Shown: in pieces, positions 33,254-46,085 of the stretch
How positions within the stretch are numbered: position 1 is the stretch's first letter
How the letters are laid out: every line of letters begins with the position of its first letter
Assembly (NCBI GenBank): GCA_027422505.1
Contig: JAPQWV010001373.1
Span: 1 to 64,000 of the forward strand
Length of the DNA: 64,000 bases
Source of the DNA: Craterostigma plantagineum
Lineage: Eukaryota; Streptophyta; Magnoliopsida; Lamiales; Linderniaceae
Reading direction: 5' to 3'
Notes under the pieces: model-generated
The model's input: only the letters and a program-made list of their open reading frames with translations
Databases searched by the model: none
Told to the model about the DNA's origin: nothing
Made by a program: the position numbers and the translations under genes

Positions 33254-36246
33254 TGTAGCGACCCCCACTCTCTAATCGCTAGTTAGCGATAACTCGCGGT
33301 TTAGCAGCGAAAGCCGCGTAGAACCCATTTTACAAAAATATTGTTTCTACGAAAAGTTTAATACGAATGGGTCGAAGGCCCAAAACACACCCTCTCACTC
33401 GCCCACAGGTCGTCATCCATGTACAGCCTCGCCCTCAAAAGCCCATGGAAGCTCCGATAGCCAGCCTCGATCGTCGATTACCTACAACACGCAAACACTG
33501 AGCTATTGCCCAGTAGGTGAAATAATGCATGCACGTGTGACTCGCTCACGTTCACTCACCCCAATTCTCACTAATGCAATGCCACTCACTATCGCTCATC
33601 ACAAACCGGGATACACTCACCACCTCGCAACGGGCCCCGGGCTCCATACTGTGCACCATCACGCGAAATCACTACCACGATCACAACCACAACACGATCA
33701 CAACTCTAGGGCAGTGGCCTACACCGAGCAGCCTCCCTGAGCCATATCAGGTCACACTCTCAGGTCGCCTCCTCTGCCTAATGCGGTGCCTACGCTGGTA
33801 GCCTACACCAGGTCCCGTAAGGGTACCCAGGTCGCACCCTCCAGGTCGCCTCCTCCCGCATGCGACAGCGTGGCCTACACCAGATAGCCTACTTGGGGAT
33901 ATCCCAAGTCGCTCCTTTCTAGGTCGCCCGCAGTCTGCCGCACAATGTCCAACGGGCCAATGGCTCACCGTCACAGGCGCTGATGCACAGCAGATGCCCC
34001 CACTCAAGTGACTCCTCTACGGGTCGACAGCCAATATCGGCTACTCGCTCACTAGGTACAATACAGTACCACCGTTCCACCACGGTACACTTCGTGAAAT
34101 GACGTGTAATGCACATGCAGGCATTTACGTGATAATACATGAAACGTGATGCCACATGAAATGCACGTAAAACATGTAAACACATAATCACTGAAGCACA
34201 TAAAATCACATAATTATCAAATAGGGTTTACGCGTTGTAGATGGATATTCCACCTACCTGTCCTCCTGCTACTGTCGACTATGAGATCCGGTAGAATCCC
34301 TAAAGGTCGACTCTCTGAGCAAATAAATATTATTAGTATGTTTACTAATATTATACATGTATTAAAGTAATTAAAATAATTATATTTTATACTGACCTAA
34401 GTTAAGTTAGTATTTAATTGTAATATATTTGGTTCGATCATGTGGAGTTGAAATAAGTTTCGATCGAAACTTGGGGTATCTCATACATGAATCGCCTGAT
34501 TGGTATCATTTAAAAATCTAGTTCGATCGAAAGTACTCTCACATAATAATCACATTCGCCCGATTCTTGATCATGTATGGAAATGGTTTCGCCACTTCAA
34601 GATTTGCTCGATTCACCTAAATTCTAAATTGCCCGACTACTTAAGCATCACGTCGCCCACTATTGCCAATTTAACTTGTCGATCAACAACTTACTCTCAC
34701 TTGGAGATGTTTATTGTCGGCTGAAGGTCATCATAGTGAAATTAATAAAATATTCTAGAACTTGAGAAAATCTACATCAATCGAAAGTTGTCTCATTTAA
34801 CAATTATTAAAATTTCTAGTACGGCGATTCATATTTGTCGAAACTCATCATACCAAAATCATTAAACTAGTCTAGGATTTTAATTACTCTGATTCGACCG
34901 AAAGTCACATAGTCTTTATATAATCGCCCGAAAGTTTTTGTCTACATTAGTCGAATATCACCTTTGTTCAGCTAATCACTATTGATCGAAAGTCATTATG
35001 TTAGAGTATTAAAATATTCCAAGGCCTGATATAACTCAATCGACCGAGAATCTACTTAAGCCTTAGTCAAGAATCGGGTCAAACTAGGAAAACCCTAGTT
35101 TCGGTCAAAACTCACACACACTCAAACGCCCGAAAATCCCTCTAGCCCAGGAATTCTACGCCATATGAACATCAAACACTAAAGGCATCAAAATTCTTAT
35201 TACTATGATCCCTTCGAAAATTATATCAATTCCAGAAAACGGTACGGTCTCTAAACATCAAATTCACGAGAATCTGCTTAAGCCTTGAAATTATTAGAAC
35301 TTATCATTTAGATACTTAAGACCCTAACTAGGATTTTCTAAACATAATAGGTTTCAAAGCTTGCTATCTAGTCTTGGATTATATGAAGTCATTTTTTTTA
35401 ATATAAACTTATTAACTAGATCGAAACTATACATGTAATCACAGTCCCCATTAACTTACAATGTCCTAATAGTCTTAAGTGTTGTAAACATTATTTTAAT
35501 GTCGAAAACTTCATAGAATCTATACTAATCTTATATTAAACTTATCTAACCTATTTGATATCACCTAAACCTCATATATATAGCATGTAAGAATATATAA
35601 CTACCGAAAGTGAATCAGACATATTAAACATAAAGACTTCTTACACACCTTACCACGAAAGTTGAAGTGTTGGAGTTTTCTTGTGAGTTCTTGGCTTTAA
35701 TTTTCTTCTTGCGATGTTTTCTTCTATTGTGAGGAATGAGGGTTTCTTTACTCAATTCATAACATGTTAGATATACATCACTTTGATTTTCGTGACTTGA
35801 TTAGACGTGAGTTTTCCTTTAGGCTTAAGCAAAGTATTATCATCTCATCTTATATCTTTGGGCCTTTTTTTTTTAAAAAAAAAGTTTTACATGATCCATT
35901 CTTTATTTATTTCAATCTTTTAATCCCCTTAATCGAAACTTTGGGTATTAATAATATCCCTTTAACTAATTCAGCTATGGCCCACTCTAAGTTTATACTA
36001 TTCTTTATAGTTTGAGTATTAGGACTTGTTTCTAATTTTACTAATACTAAGTGCAGCCCACAATAGTCATTCCTAATATTATTATTCTCGTCCAGACCTT
36101 GGCTAGGTTTAAAAATAAATTCCTAATTTATTATAATTCGTGTTTCTTGCTTACAATCCCAAGCATTTTGTCTAAAATCTTTATCTCAAATGTTTTATAC
36201 CAAAAATCACTCGCTAAATCCCGCGTTAATTTTTACGGGTATTACA
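33254..36246 (-). repeat. Gag-only element LTR A (3' LTR)
   Basis: 2993 bp, TGTAGCGACC at its low-coordinate end and CGGGTATTACA at the other, so TG...CA on the minus strand. A purine tract (AAGGGAGGGAGGA, minus) precedes it. It contains only AT-rich non-coding DNA. A palindromic start (CGCTAGTTAGCG) lies near 33281. Confidence 0.9.
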
Positions 36247-37727
36247 TCCTCCCTCCCTTAAAAGAATTTCGCCCCCGAAATTACGCCGATCGGAATAACT
36301 CGGGGCATCAATTCCTTCTATCCTTACAGTGGTTTGGGTGTATTCTCGTATTCGAGAAAAGCAATTGATCAGTATCCTTTCTGAGATTTTCAACTCTTGG
36401 TTGGAATCATATTTATTGATTTTCAGCTTTCTCATGTTATTTAAGTTAATTAGGGTTGAACCACTAGACAAAATATTTATATTATCTTACACTACAAAAT
36501 ATTACCGCTCCTAAGTCACAAGTTCCACAAAATGAGGGCATCCTATCTTACATATTCGGTTCTACCCTAGGTCGTTCCTCATCTTCTTCAGCTGTGAGGG
36601 TAAATACTCTAGCAGGTACCCTCGGAGGTTGGTTCTGCACAAGTTGTTGATTCTGTGCAGGAGTCGAATTAACCGGCGAATTCTCACGACAAAATCGCGA
36701 GATATGGCCCGCCTTTCCACAGTTGAAGCATTTGATATTGGTATTAGGACCAAAACAGACGCCGACATGTTGACGTCCACAATGTTGGCAAGTCGGCATC
36801 GGCTGTTTGGTCAGAGCATTATTGGGTCTCGCATTTGGCCTTTGTTTCCATCTGGGTCATTTGGCCTCCCTCGGTTGGCTGATAAGGGGCATGGACGACC
36901 AATTGTTTCTTTTCGTTGCCTTCACGACCGTATTGTCCCTGCTCCATCTTTCTCTTTGCTTCTCGATCTTTAGATAGCCTTGCCTCGGCTTCTTCGGCCA
37001 CCAAAGCTCGTTCGGCAGCCTTAGCATAAGTCATTCTGGGGATCTCGTCACCGCGACATCTCGGTATAGTTCATATTTCAGGCCGATTAGAAAACGTCCC
37101 ACTTTAAGGTTGTCTGTCGCTATTACGTGGGGAGCAAAGCGAGAAAGTTGCTCAAATTTGCGGATGTATTCCGCAACAGACATTCCGCCTGACGTAAATT
37201 GATGAATTCTTCCATTTTCGTGTCACGGGCAGAAATACTAAAATACTTTTCCTCGAAGAGCTCTTTAAAGCGCTCCCAGGTCATCGTATTTGGATTTTCC
37301 ATCACCTTAATGGTGTCCCACCAGTATCCGGCATTTCCCCCGAGTTGAAAGGCAGCACATAGAACTTTCTCCTCTTCGGGAGTTCGGCTATATTGGAACG
37401 TGGACTCAATGGTTATAAGCCACTCACCCGCTGCAATTGGATCCACAATGTCTTCAAAAATAGGCGGATTGAGTTTACGGAACCTATGCCGATGGTTTCG
37501 GTTCTATCGATCCGGGGCGACTTATGTCGCTCCGACGAATTTTGGTTGCGTATCAGGGCATTAATTTGTTCGGATTGGAGCCGAACAAGATCAGCAAAGC
37601 TGGGAAATTGTACGGTTCGAGTCATGTTCATCGGGACTGGATTCCCGTTCATCGTGGTGTTGTCGGCTTGATTCGCCATTAAATTCACTCCTAGTTCGTA
37701 CCATTTTAACCTACTAATTATAATCAA
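36247..37727 (-). pseudogene. Gag of the gag-only element, unit A (frameshifted)
   Basis: The minus-strand start is probably MANQADNTTM near 37679. Retrotrans_gag motifs are FQYSRTPEEEKV, AGYWWDTIKV and WERFKELFEEKYFS; a linker follows (KAAERALVAEEAEARL), then the zinc knuckle CFNCGKAGHISRFC, ending VFTLTAEEDEE before a stop at 36548. Three frame breaks occur, at least one at a site (about 37190) where unit B has an extra T and stays in frame. It would bind element RNA in particles made with partner enzymes. Confidence 0.85.
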
Positions 37728-37840
37728 ATATCACATCAGCACATAAGAATCATCACAGAGTTATAAACACTTACAGATGAGGCTGGGCTTCCATGCTTTT
37801 GAGCGGCCGTACATGGACAATCTACAGATCTATATCCTAA

Positions 37841-37852
37841 GCTCTGATACCA
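37841..37852 (-). promoter_or_regulatory. Primer binding site of the gag-only element (tRNA-Met type)
   Basis: TGGTATCAGAGC on the minus strand, 2 bp inside the end of LTR B. The same 12-mer serves the copia (44931-44942) and the right-hand LTR element (52772-52783). Confidence 0.85.
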
Positions 37853-37854
37853 CC

Positions 37855-40800
37855 TGTAGCGACCCCCACTCTCTAATCGCTAGTTAGCGATAACTCGCGT
37901 CGGGTTTAGCAGCGAAAGCCGCGTAGAGCCCATTTACAAAAATATTAGTTTCTACGAAAAGTTAATACGAATGGGTCGAAGGCCAAAACACACCCTCTCA
38001 CTCGCCCACAGGTCGTCATCCATGTACAGCCTCGCCCTCAAAAGCCATGGAAGCTCCGATAGCCAGCCTCGATCGTCGATTACCTACAACACGCAAACAC
38101 TGAGCTATTGCCCAGTAGGTGAAATAATGCATGCACGTGTGACTCGCTCACGTTCACTCACCCCCAATTCTCACTAATGCAATGCCACTCACTATCGCTC
38201 ATCACAACCGGGATACACTCACCACCTCGCAACGGGCCCCGGACTCCATACTGTGCACCATCACGCGAAATCACTACCACGATCACAACCACAACACGAT
38301 CACAACTCTACGGCAGTGGCCTACACGAGCAGCCTCCCTGAGCCATATCAGGTCACACTATCAGGTCGCCTCCTCTGCATAATGCGGTGCCTACGCTGGT
38401 AGCCTACACCAGGTCCCGTAAGGGTACCCAGGTCGCACCCTCCAGGTCGCCTCCTCCCGCATGCGACAGCGTGGCCTACACCAGATAGCCTACTTGGGGA
38501 TATCCCAAGTCGCTCCTTTCTAGGTCGCCCGCATTCTGCCGCACAATGTCCAACGGGCCAATGGCTCACCGTCACAGGCGCTGATGCATGCACAGCAGAT
38601 GCCCCACTCACGTGACTCCTCTACGGGTCGACAGCCAATATCGGCTACTCGCTCACTAGTACAATACAGTACCACCGTTCCACCACGGTACACTTCGTGA
38701 AATGACGTGTAATGCACATGCAGGCATTTACGTGATAATACATGAAACGTGATGCCACATGAAATGCACGTAAAACATGTAAAACACATAATTCACTGAA
38801 GCACATAAAATCACATAATTATCAAATAGGTGTTTACGCGTTGTAGATGGATATTCCACCTACCTGTCTTCCAGCTACTGTCGACTATGAGATCCGGTAG
38901 AATCCCTAAAGGTCGACTCTCTGAGCAAATAAATATTACTAGTATGTTTACTAATATTATACATGTATTAAAGTAATTAAAATAATTATATTTTATACTG
39001 ACCTAAGTTAAGTTAGTATTTAATTGTAATATATTTAGGGTTCGATCATGTGGAGTTGAAATAAGTTTCGATCGAAACTTGGGGTATCTCATACATGAAT
39101 CGCCTGATTGGTATCATTTAAAAATCTAGTTTCGATCGAAAGTACTCTCACATAATAATCACATTCGCCCGATTCTTGACCATGTATGGAAATGGTTTCG
39201 CCACTTCAAGATTTGCTCGATTCACCTAAATTCTAAATTGCCCGATTACTTAAGCATCACGTCGCCCACTATTGCCCAATTTAACTTGTCGATCAACAAC
39301 TTACTCTCACTTGGCGATGTTTATTGTCGGCTGAAGGTCATCATAGTGAAATTAATAAAATATTCTAGAACTTGAGAAAATCTACATCAATCGAAAGTTG
39401 TCTCATTTAACAATTATTAAAATTCCTAGTACGGCGATTCATTATTTGTCGAAACTCATCATACCAAAATCATTAAACTAGTCTAGGATTTTAATTACTC
39501 TGATTCGACCGAAAGTCACATAGTCTTTATATAATCGCCCGAAAGTTTCTGTCTACTTCATTAGTCGAATATCACCTTTGTTCAGCTAATCACTATTGAT
39601 CGAAAGTCATTATGTTAGAGTATTAAAATATTCCAAGGCCTGATATAACTCAATCGACCGAGAATCTACTTAAGCCTTAGTCAAGAATCGGGTCAAACTA
39701 GGAAAACCCTAGTTTCGGTCAAAACTCACACACACTCAAATCGCCCGAAAATTCCCTCTAGCCCAGGAATTCTACGCCATATGAACATCAAACACTAAAG
39801 GCATCAAAATTCTTATTACTATGATCCCCTTCGAAAATTATATTAATTCCAGAAAACGGTACGGTCTCTAAACATCAAATTCACGAGAATCTGCTTAAGC
39901 CTTGAAATTATTAGAACTTATCATTTAGATACTTAAGACCCTAACTAGGATTTTCTAAACATAATAGGTTTCAAAGCTTGCTATCTAGTCTTGGATTATA
40001 TGAAGTCATTTTTTTTTAATATAAACTTATTAACTAGATCGAAACTATACATGTAATCACAGTCCCCATTAACTTACACTGTCCTAATAGTCTTAAGTGT
40101 TGTAAACATTATTTTAATGTCGAAAACTTCATAGAATCTATACTAATCTTATATTAAACTTATCTAACCTATTTGATATCACCTAAACCTCATATATATA
40201 GCATGTAAGAATATATAACTACCGAAAGTGAATCAGACATATTAAACATAAAGACTTCTTACACACCTTACCACGAAAGTTGAAGTGTTGGAGTTTTCTT
40301 GTGAGTTCTTGGCTTTAATTTTCTTTCTTGCGATGTTTTCTTCTATTGTGAGGAATGAGGGTTTCTTTACTCAATTCATAACATGTTAGATATACATCAC
40401 TTTGATTTTCGTGACTTGATTAGACGTGAGTTTTTCCTTTAGGCTTAAGCAAAGTATTATCATCTCATCTTATATCTTTGGGCCTTTTTTTTAAAAAAAA
40501 AAAGTTTTACATGATCCATTCTTTATTTATTTCAATCTTTTAATCCCATTAATCGAAACTTTGGGTATTAATAATATCCCTTTAACTAATTCAGCTATGG
40601 CCCACTCTAAGTTTATACTATTCTTTATGGTTTGAGTATTAGGACTTGTTTCTAATTTTACTAATACTAAGTGCAGCCCACAATAGTCATTCCTAATATT
40701 ATTATTCTCGTCCAGACCTTTGGCTAGGTTTAAAAATAAATTCCTAATTTATTATAATTCGTGTTTCTTGCTTACAATCCAAGCATTTTGTCTAAATCTT

Positions 40801-40864
40801 TATCTCAAATGTTTATACCAAAAATCACTCGCTAAATCCCGCGTTAATTTTTACGGGTATTACA
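37855..40864 (-). repeat. Gag-only element LTR B (shared middle LTR)
   Basis: 3010 bp, nearly identical to 33254-36246, differing by scattered one-base indels and few substitutions. It is 5' LTR for unit A and 3' LTR for the truncated unit B. Confidence 0.9.
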
Positions 40865-41896
40865 TCCTCCCTCCCTTAAAAGAATTTCGCCCCCGAAATT
40901 ACGCCGATCGGAATAACTCGGGGCATCAATTCCTTCTATCCTTACAGTGGTTTGGGTGTATTCTCGTATTCGAGAAAAGCAATTGATCAGTATCCTTTCT
41001 GAGATTTTCAACTCTTGGTTGGAATCATATTTATTGATTTTCAGCTTTCTCATGTTATTTAAGTTAATTAGGGTTGAACCACTAGACAAAATATTTATAT
41101 TATCTTACACTACAAAATATTACCGCTCCTAAGTCACAAGTTCCACAAAATGAGGGCATCCTATCTTACATATTCGGTTCTACCCTAGGTCGTTCCTCAT
41201 CTTCTTCAGCTGTGAGGGTAAATACTCTAGCAGGTACCCTCGGAGGTTGGTTCTGCACAAGTTGTTGATTCTGTGCAGGAGTCGAATTAACCGCGAATTC
41301 TCACGACAAAATCGCGAGATATGGCCCGCCTTTCCACAGTTGAAGCATTTGATATTGGTATTAGGACCAAAACAGACGCCGACATGTTGACGTCCACACT
41401 GTTGGCAAGTCGGCATCGGCTGTTTGGTCAGAGCATTATTGGGTCTCGCATTTGGCCTTTGTTCCCATCTGGGTTCATTTGGCCTCCCTCGGTTTGGCTG
41501 ATAAGGGGCATGGACGACCAATTGTTTCTTTTCGTTGCCTTCACGACCGTATTGTCCCTGCTCCATCTTTCTCTTTGCTTCTCGATCTTTAGATAGCCTT
41601 GCCTCGGCTTCTTTGGCCACCAAAGCTCGTTCGGCAGCCTTAGCATAAGTCATTTCTGGGGATCTCGTCACCGCGACATCTCGGTACAGTTCAGATTTCA
41701 GGCCGATTAGAAAACGTCCCACTTTAAGGTTGTCTGTCGCTATTACGTGGGGAGCAAAGCGAGAAAGTTGCTCAAATTTGCGGATGTATTCCGCAACAGA
41801 CATTCCGCCTTGACGTAAATTGGTGAATTCTTCCATTTTCGTGTCACGGGCAGAAATACTAAAATACTTTTCCTCGAAGAGCTCATACGAAGTCAT
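40865..41896 (-). pseudogene. Gag of the gag-only element, unit B (5' truncated, fused to copia integrase)
   Basis: The frame 41896-41180 begins with copia codons (TSYEL) and passes through the GAGCTC junction into gag (FEEKYFSISARDTKMEEF). It continues through the Lys/Glu linker to the zinc knuckle CFNCGKAGHISRFC. It is open for 238 codons across the breakpoint, an accidental in-frame fusion. It lacks the N-terminal half of gag. Confidence 0.8.
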
Positions 41897-44891
41897 TTTA
41901 GTACCGTGATGAAGAAAACATGATTAGATATATGACATGCGGTATGCAAAGCTTCTGCCCAAAAACGCTTAGAAGCACTGTTAGAATGCAGCTAACACGT
42001 GCCATTTCTTGCAATGTCCTATTCTTCCTTTCGGCCACCCCATTTTGTTGGGGCGTCTAGGAGATGAATACTCATGAGTAATACCTTTTCTATCACAGAA
42101 TTCATCAAACAATTGATTCTCAAATTCCCTACCATGATCACTCCTAATACGAAATATAGGAGCACTGAAATTATTCTTAACCATAGCACAGAATTTTTTA
42201 AAAACTCGAACGACTCAGATTTTTCCTTAAGAAAGTAAATTCATGCATATCTAGAGTAATCATCAACGAGCACATAAGTATATCTCCTACCACCAATGCT
42301 ATCTACTTCATTGGACCCATCAAATCCATGTGAAAAAGCTAAAAACAATGAGCAATTTTAAAATGTTGGGCAGCATGTTGGTCAACATTATGGCTAGCAT
42401 GCACTTGCTTACCCTTCAAACATGACTCACATACAACCTTACCAAACTCCTTAAGTTTCGGAATGCCTCTGATTGCATCGTGCTTGATAAGTTGCTCCAA
42501 CGTTCTGTAGTTAACGTGGCCCAATTTGAAATGCCAAAGTATCACTTCGTCCTCGGCCTTAGAGAGTTGGCACATGTCTTTCACACCGGATTTTTCACCG
42601 ACTAAGTAGCAATTGTCGCTTGATCTTTTACCTGCCATAATTGCTGTTAAAAACCTCACAACATCCCTTATCAAATCTTACCTCCATGTCGTCGTCGCAA
42701 AGTTGGCTTATGCTAATCAAATTGGCTACGAGTCTGTCTACATGAAGAACATTGCTCAGCTTGGGGAAGTCGGGCACGTTCAATCTGCCTCGACCGAGAA
42801 TCCGTCCTTTAGCACCTCCCCCAAACTTCACAGATACACTCTTTAAGGGCATGTACTCACTAAGATATTCTTTGGTACCCGTCATATGTCGGGAACACCC
42901 GCTATCGAAGTACCAAACTGTCACGTTAGCTCGCAAGGAGGTATACACAACATTGCACTTATGCATGGACTTCTCTACCCAAACTTTGTTAGATGATAAA
43001 ACATCATTTGGGTTACCAGAATTTGAAGGTGAGCCAGCTGAACTTTCTTCAGACATACTTTTCAACACTGATTTCTCAATGTTGAGCGGGATGTTGGAGG
43101 ACATTTCAGCCGACATCGATTTCTTCGCAGAAATCTCCCCCTTTCCAGCAATATGGCTTAATATGACCAGGCTGCTTACAATGGTTACAGTTAAACTGTC
43201 TATTCTTAGACTTACTGGCAGCATGCTTAGGACTCTTCTTAACGACTAAATTCTCAATACTTTCTTTCGTAACATGCTCGATTTTTTCCTTAACAAAAAC
43301 TATCTTAGGTCTATCATGAATAACTGAATCAGAAGAATTCGAGGGCTGAGAGTTAAATCCTAAACCTTGTTTATTGAAACAACCTAAAGATAATACTTCA
43401 TCAAGGGTCGTTTTTACCCTTGTTCATCTTCGTGAACGTTTCGTCAGCCTCGTTGACTCGCTTTTGAAGTTTGTCAATCTCCTTGTCCTTTCTTGCAGCA
43501 CGGCCCCAATTTGTTCATTCCTTCAAGTAGGCTTTCAATAATCTTTTCGCTCTTCTCATTCTCCTCGGACAGCGTTTTCACGATGGTTCTTAGTTCCAAA
43601 TTTTTTGCCTTTTCCTTCTCATATTGTGCGGACAACATCTTGACGACTTCATTAATCTGGACTTCCGCGCAAACGTCAATTTCTACCTCTGCAACATCAG
43701 AACTTAATACCCATCAAAACAGTTTGTGTCATCATAATCAAACATAATTTTTTTCTCAGATGTTGAGTCAAATGTTGGCTCAACATCAGTTACCGTCGTA
43801 AAACCAATTGATGATCTTCTTCATCGTTGTCTGAGAAGGACTGTATGGTTACTGATGGTTGCTTGAACAGGGCACTGTTCTTCATCTTCATCGTCGGAAA
43901 GATCGATCCACATGGCTTTTCCGTGCTTGCGAAGAGTGTTCGCACATTCGTTGGCAAAGTGACCCCAGCCAGTGCATGCATGGCATCTCACTGAATCCTA
44001 GTCAATCTTCTTCTTTCCCTCAGTATTGCGTTTGAAGTATGGTGGAGCAGACGAAGGTTCTGCTTTGGCATTCTGGCCCTTCCTGAATGTTGGGCCAACA
44101 TTCTGCTCGACATTCTTCTTCTGAAGGAACTTTGTAAATTTCTTTACGAACATAGTCATGTCCTCATTATTGTCAGGGTCAACTTCAGTTTGCACCTTGG
44201 ATAACTGACTGACTAGAGCAATCTTTTGCCGCGTGAAGCTCTCTTTTGGACTTCGAGGTTGGTCTCATAGTTCTTCATAATGTTCATCAACGTGTTGAAG
44301 TCCAACGTGGCCAGATTGTGGGCTTCCTCGACCGCAACTACCTTCACATTAAACTTCTCAGTTAGTGTACGAATTGTTTTAGAAATTACTACCTTATTCG
44401 AGATCGCATCTCCGAGACTAGCACACTCGCTCAAGATCGTCAGAATCTTGCCGAAGTACATGGTAATGTCCTCGTCTTTCTTCATTATAAGGTTTTCGAA
44501 CTGATTGAGAAGAAGCCGTAGTCGGGTTTCCCTCACACTCGCAGCGCCTTCGCAATACCTCTGTAGTAGATCCCACGCATTCTTTGCCGTAGTACATTTC
44601 TGAATGATCTTGAACATGAAGATGTCGATCGAAGAGAAGATGGCGTTTAAGGCTTTGTCATTGAACTCGGCGGCGTTTCGCTCAGGAACTGTCTAGTGGT
44701 CGATCTGTTTCTCAAAGACTTCACCATCAGCGTCGGGCAGACTTGGGTGTCGTATAACCGTTGAGAACAGCCTCCCACACACGCGTGTCAATTGATTTGA
44801 TGCATTGGCGCACACGAACCTTCCAATAGGTATAATTGGAACCGTCTAACACATGGACTTTGCCGAGATGGTTTGAGCTTGTAATATCCAT
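41885..44891 (-). pseudogene. Copia gag, protease and integrase (frameshifted)
   Basis: Start MDITSSNHLGK at 44891. The UBN2-type gag core follows (44620-44213: KNAWDLLQRYCEG). The first zinc knuckle is CHACTGWGHFANEC (about 43985-43945) and the second CNHCKQPGHIKPYC (about 43190-43150). Protease has DSGCSRHMTG near 42900. The integrase HHCC module is at 42600-42400 (WHFKLGHVNYRTL, CESCLKGKQVH). The catalytic part is at 42150-42050 (SDHGREFENQLF, EYSSPRRPNKMG), ending where the gag-only element begins. Frame changes and stops make it inactive. Two knuckles separated by a charged region are unusual for a compact copia. Confidence 0.85.
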
Positions 44892-44930
44892 AGAAAAGGA
44901 TAAAAAAATGCTTAGTCACGTCAAGCGGAG

Positions 44931-44942
44931 GCTCTGATACCA
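44931..44942 (-). promoter_or_regulatory. Copia primer binding site (tRNA-Met type)
   Basis: TGGTATCAGAGC on the minus strand, 3 bp inside the end of the 5' LTR. Confidence 0.85.
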
Positions 44943-44945
44943 CTT

Positions 44946-45642
44946 TGAAGTGGTTCGTTCGATATGGATGTAAAACATTAAGTAGTAAACTGATGTTGGA
45001 TGAAATGTTTGGTCAACACTCGATCTAACACTCAAGCGCACATCGGAATATTTTGAATAGTTATTGCGAAAACTGATAAACACGAGATATAAAATTGTGC
45101 AGCAAGTCAGAAACTTACTGCGTGCCTCATGGCGAAAAATCCACTACGAAGATAGATTACAAAACAACTATCGAAAGATAGTAAAAACCACGCCTATGAA
45201 AACTACAAATCTTACGATTCTGCAAACCTACAAAGTCCTAAGACTTTTGCATACTGAAATACTAGGCTAAAAGAAAAGCACTCGTGTTTCGCTCAAACTC
45301 AAAGTGTGCTTCGCTCCATGACTCGTGATTTTCGCACTTTTCGTTCAATAGTTACTCCATGAAAAGCTCTCTCGAAAAGTGGTAAATTGCAGCTCGAAAA
45401 TAACTCTTATTTATAGGCATTGGCTCCCTCTTGATATGGTAAAAGATTCCTTGAATATCTCCTTGAAGATCTCCCCAAATACAGTAAATATTTGAGTCAA
45501 AACTTGACTCCTTCTTTTGATATTCATATATTCCATTTATGGTAAGTGCAATCTCATATTTTTAGCATGTAGGTGCACAACTTATTTTGGGAAGGAAGAC
45601 AAAATCTTCTTTCAAATTTTCAACATGTCTTCGACATTAACA
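44946..45642 (-). repeat. Copia 5' LTR
   Basis: 697 bp, pairs with 7394-8103, followed by TSD GCATG at 45643-45647. It contains the CAACAC/TAACAC form of the dispersed element motif (45014-45032). Confidence 0.9.
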
Positions 45643-46085
45643 GCATGCACCGCACGCCAACTACATTAGCCACAATATGACAGGTCCATACGTGATAGGC
45701 TCAACGTGAACTCAAAATATTTAATAGTTAGAGAACCAAACCCATGACATACCCGATGCTGTTAATATCCCCAAACTATCGAAGTTTATTATGACTTGGG
45801 ACGGTCACACAAACTAAGGAAGTCATACATAGATATTTGTTGGCTATATCTTATTGTATTTGATTTATGTTGTATAGATATTTGTTGGCTTATAAAAAAA
45901 CATTTACAGTATAATTACCTTCTAATATTTGCAAATTGTTCAAAAACCATAACCGTGGAGCTATGAATTCGGTACGTAATATGTTCCCCATCGGTTTTTT
46001 CTTTTCTTTTTGTTTCTTCTCTGGATGATCGATGATATATTACATGCACGATCATTGTGGTATACGCAAACTGGAGACTCGCGAA
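45643..46085. other. Intergenic, nothing recognised
   Basis: Between the copia TSD and a hAT-type MITE. I see no gene or repeat. Confidence 0.5.

Larger units (their letters stand above)
33254..41884 (-). mobile_element. Gag-only Ty3/gypsy LTR element with a partial tandem second unit
   Basis: On the minus strand the order is: truncated gag end (41884-40865), LTR B (40864-37855), primer site TGGTATCAGAGC, full gag region (37854-36247), LTR A (36246-33254). The internal region between the LTRs is only 1.6 kb and holds gag but no protease, RT or integrase, while each LTR is about 3 kb. This is the TR-GAG layout (non-autonomous elements with gag only). The second internal unit is cut off at 41879-41884, where the copia frame resumes across the hexamer GAGCTC present in both sequences. 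No TSD is visible, consistent with a truncated right end. Confidence 0.85.
7394..45642 (-). mobile_element. Ty1/copia retrotransposon, outer shell of the nest
   Basis: Near-identical LTRs at both ends (7394-8103 and 44946-45642) are flanked by the 5-bp TSD GCATG (7389-7393 and 45643-45647). Orientation is minus: the 5' LTR is at the right, followed by a TGGTATCAGAGC primer binding site, then gag, protease, integrase, RT and RNase H, the copia order. The body is split by an Athila element (10218-31929) and a gag-only gypsy element (33254-41884). Without inserts it would be about 8 kb. Counting mismatches by eye over about 430 bp, the LTRs differ at roughly two dozen positions, so this is the oldest layer. 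Frameshifts and stops make it defective. Confidence 0.93.
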
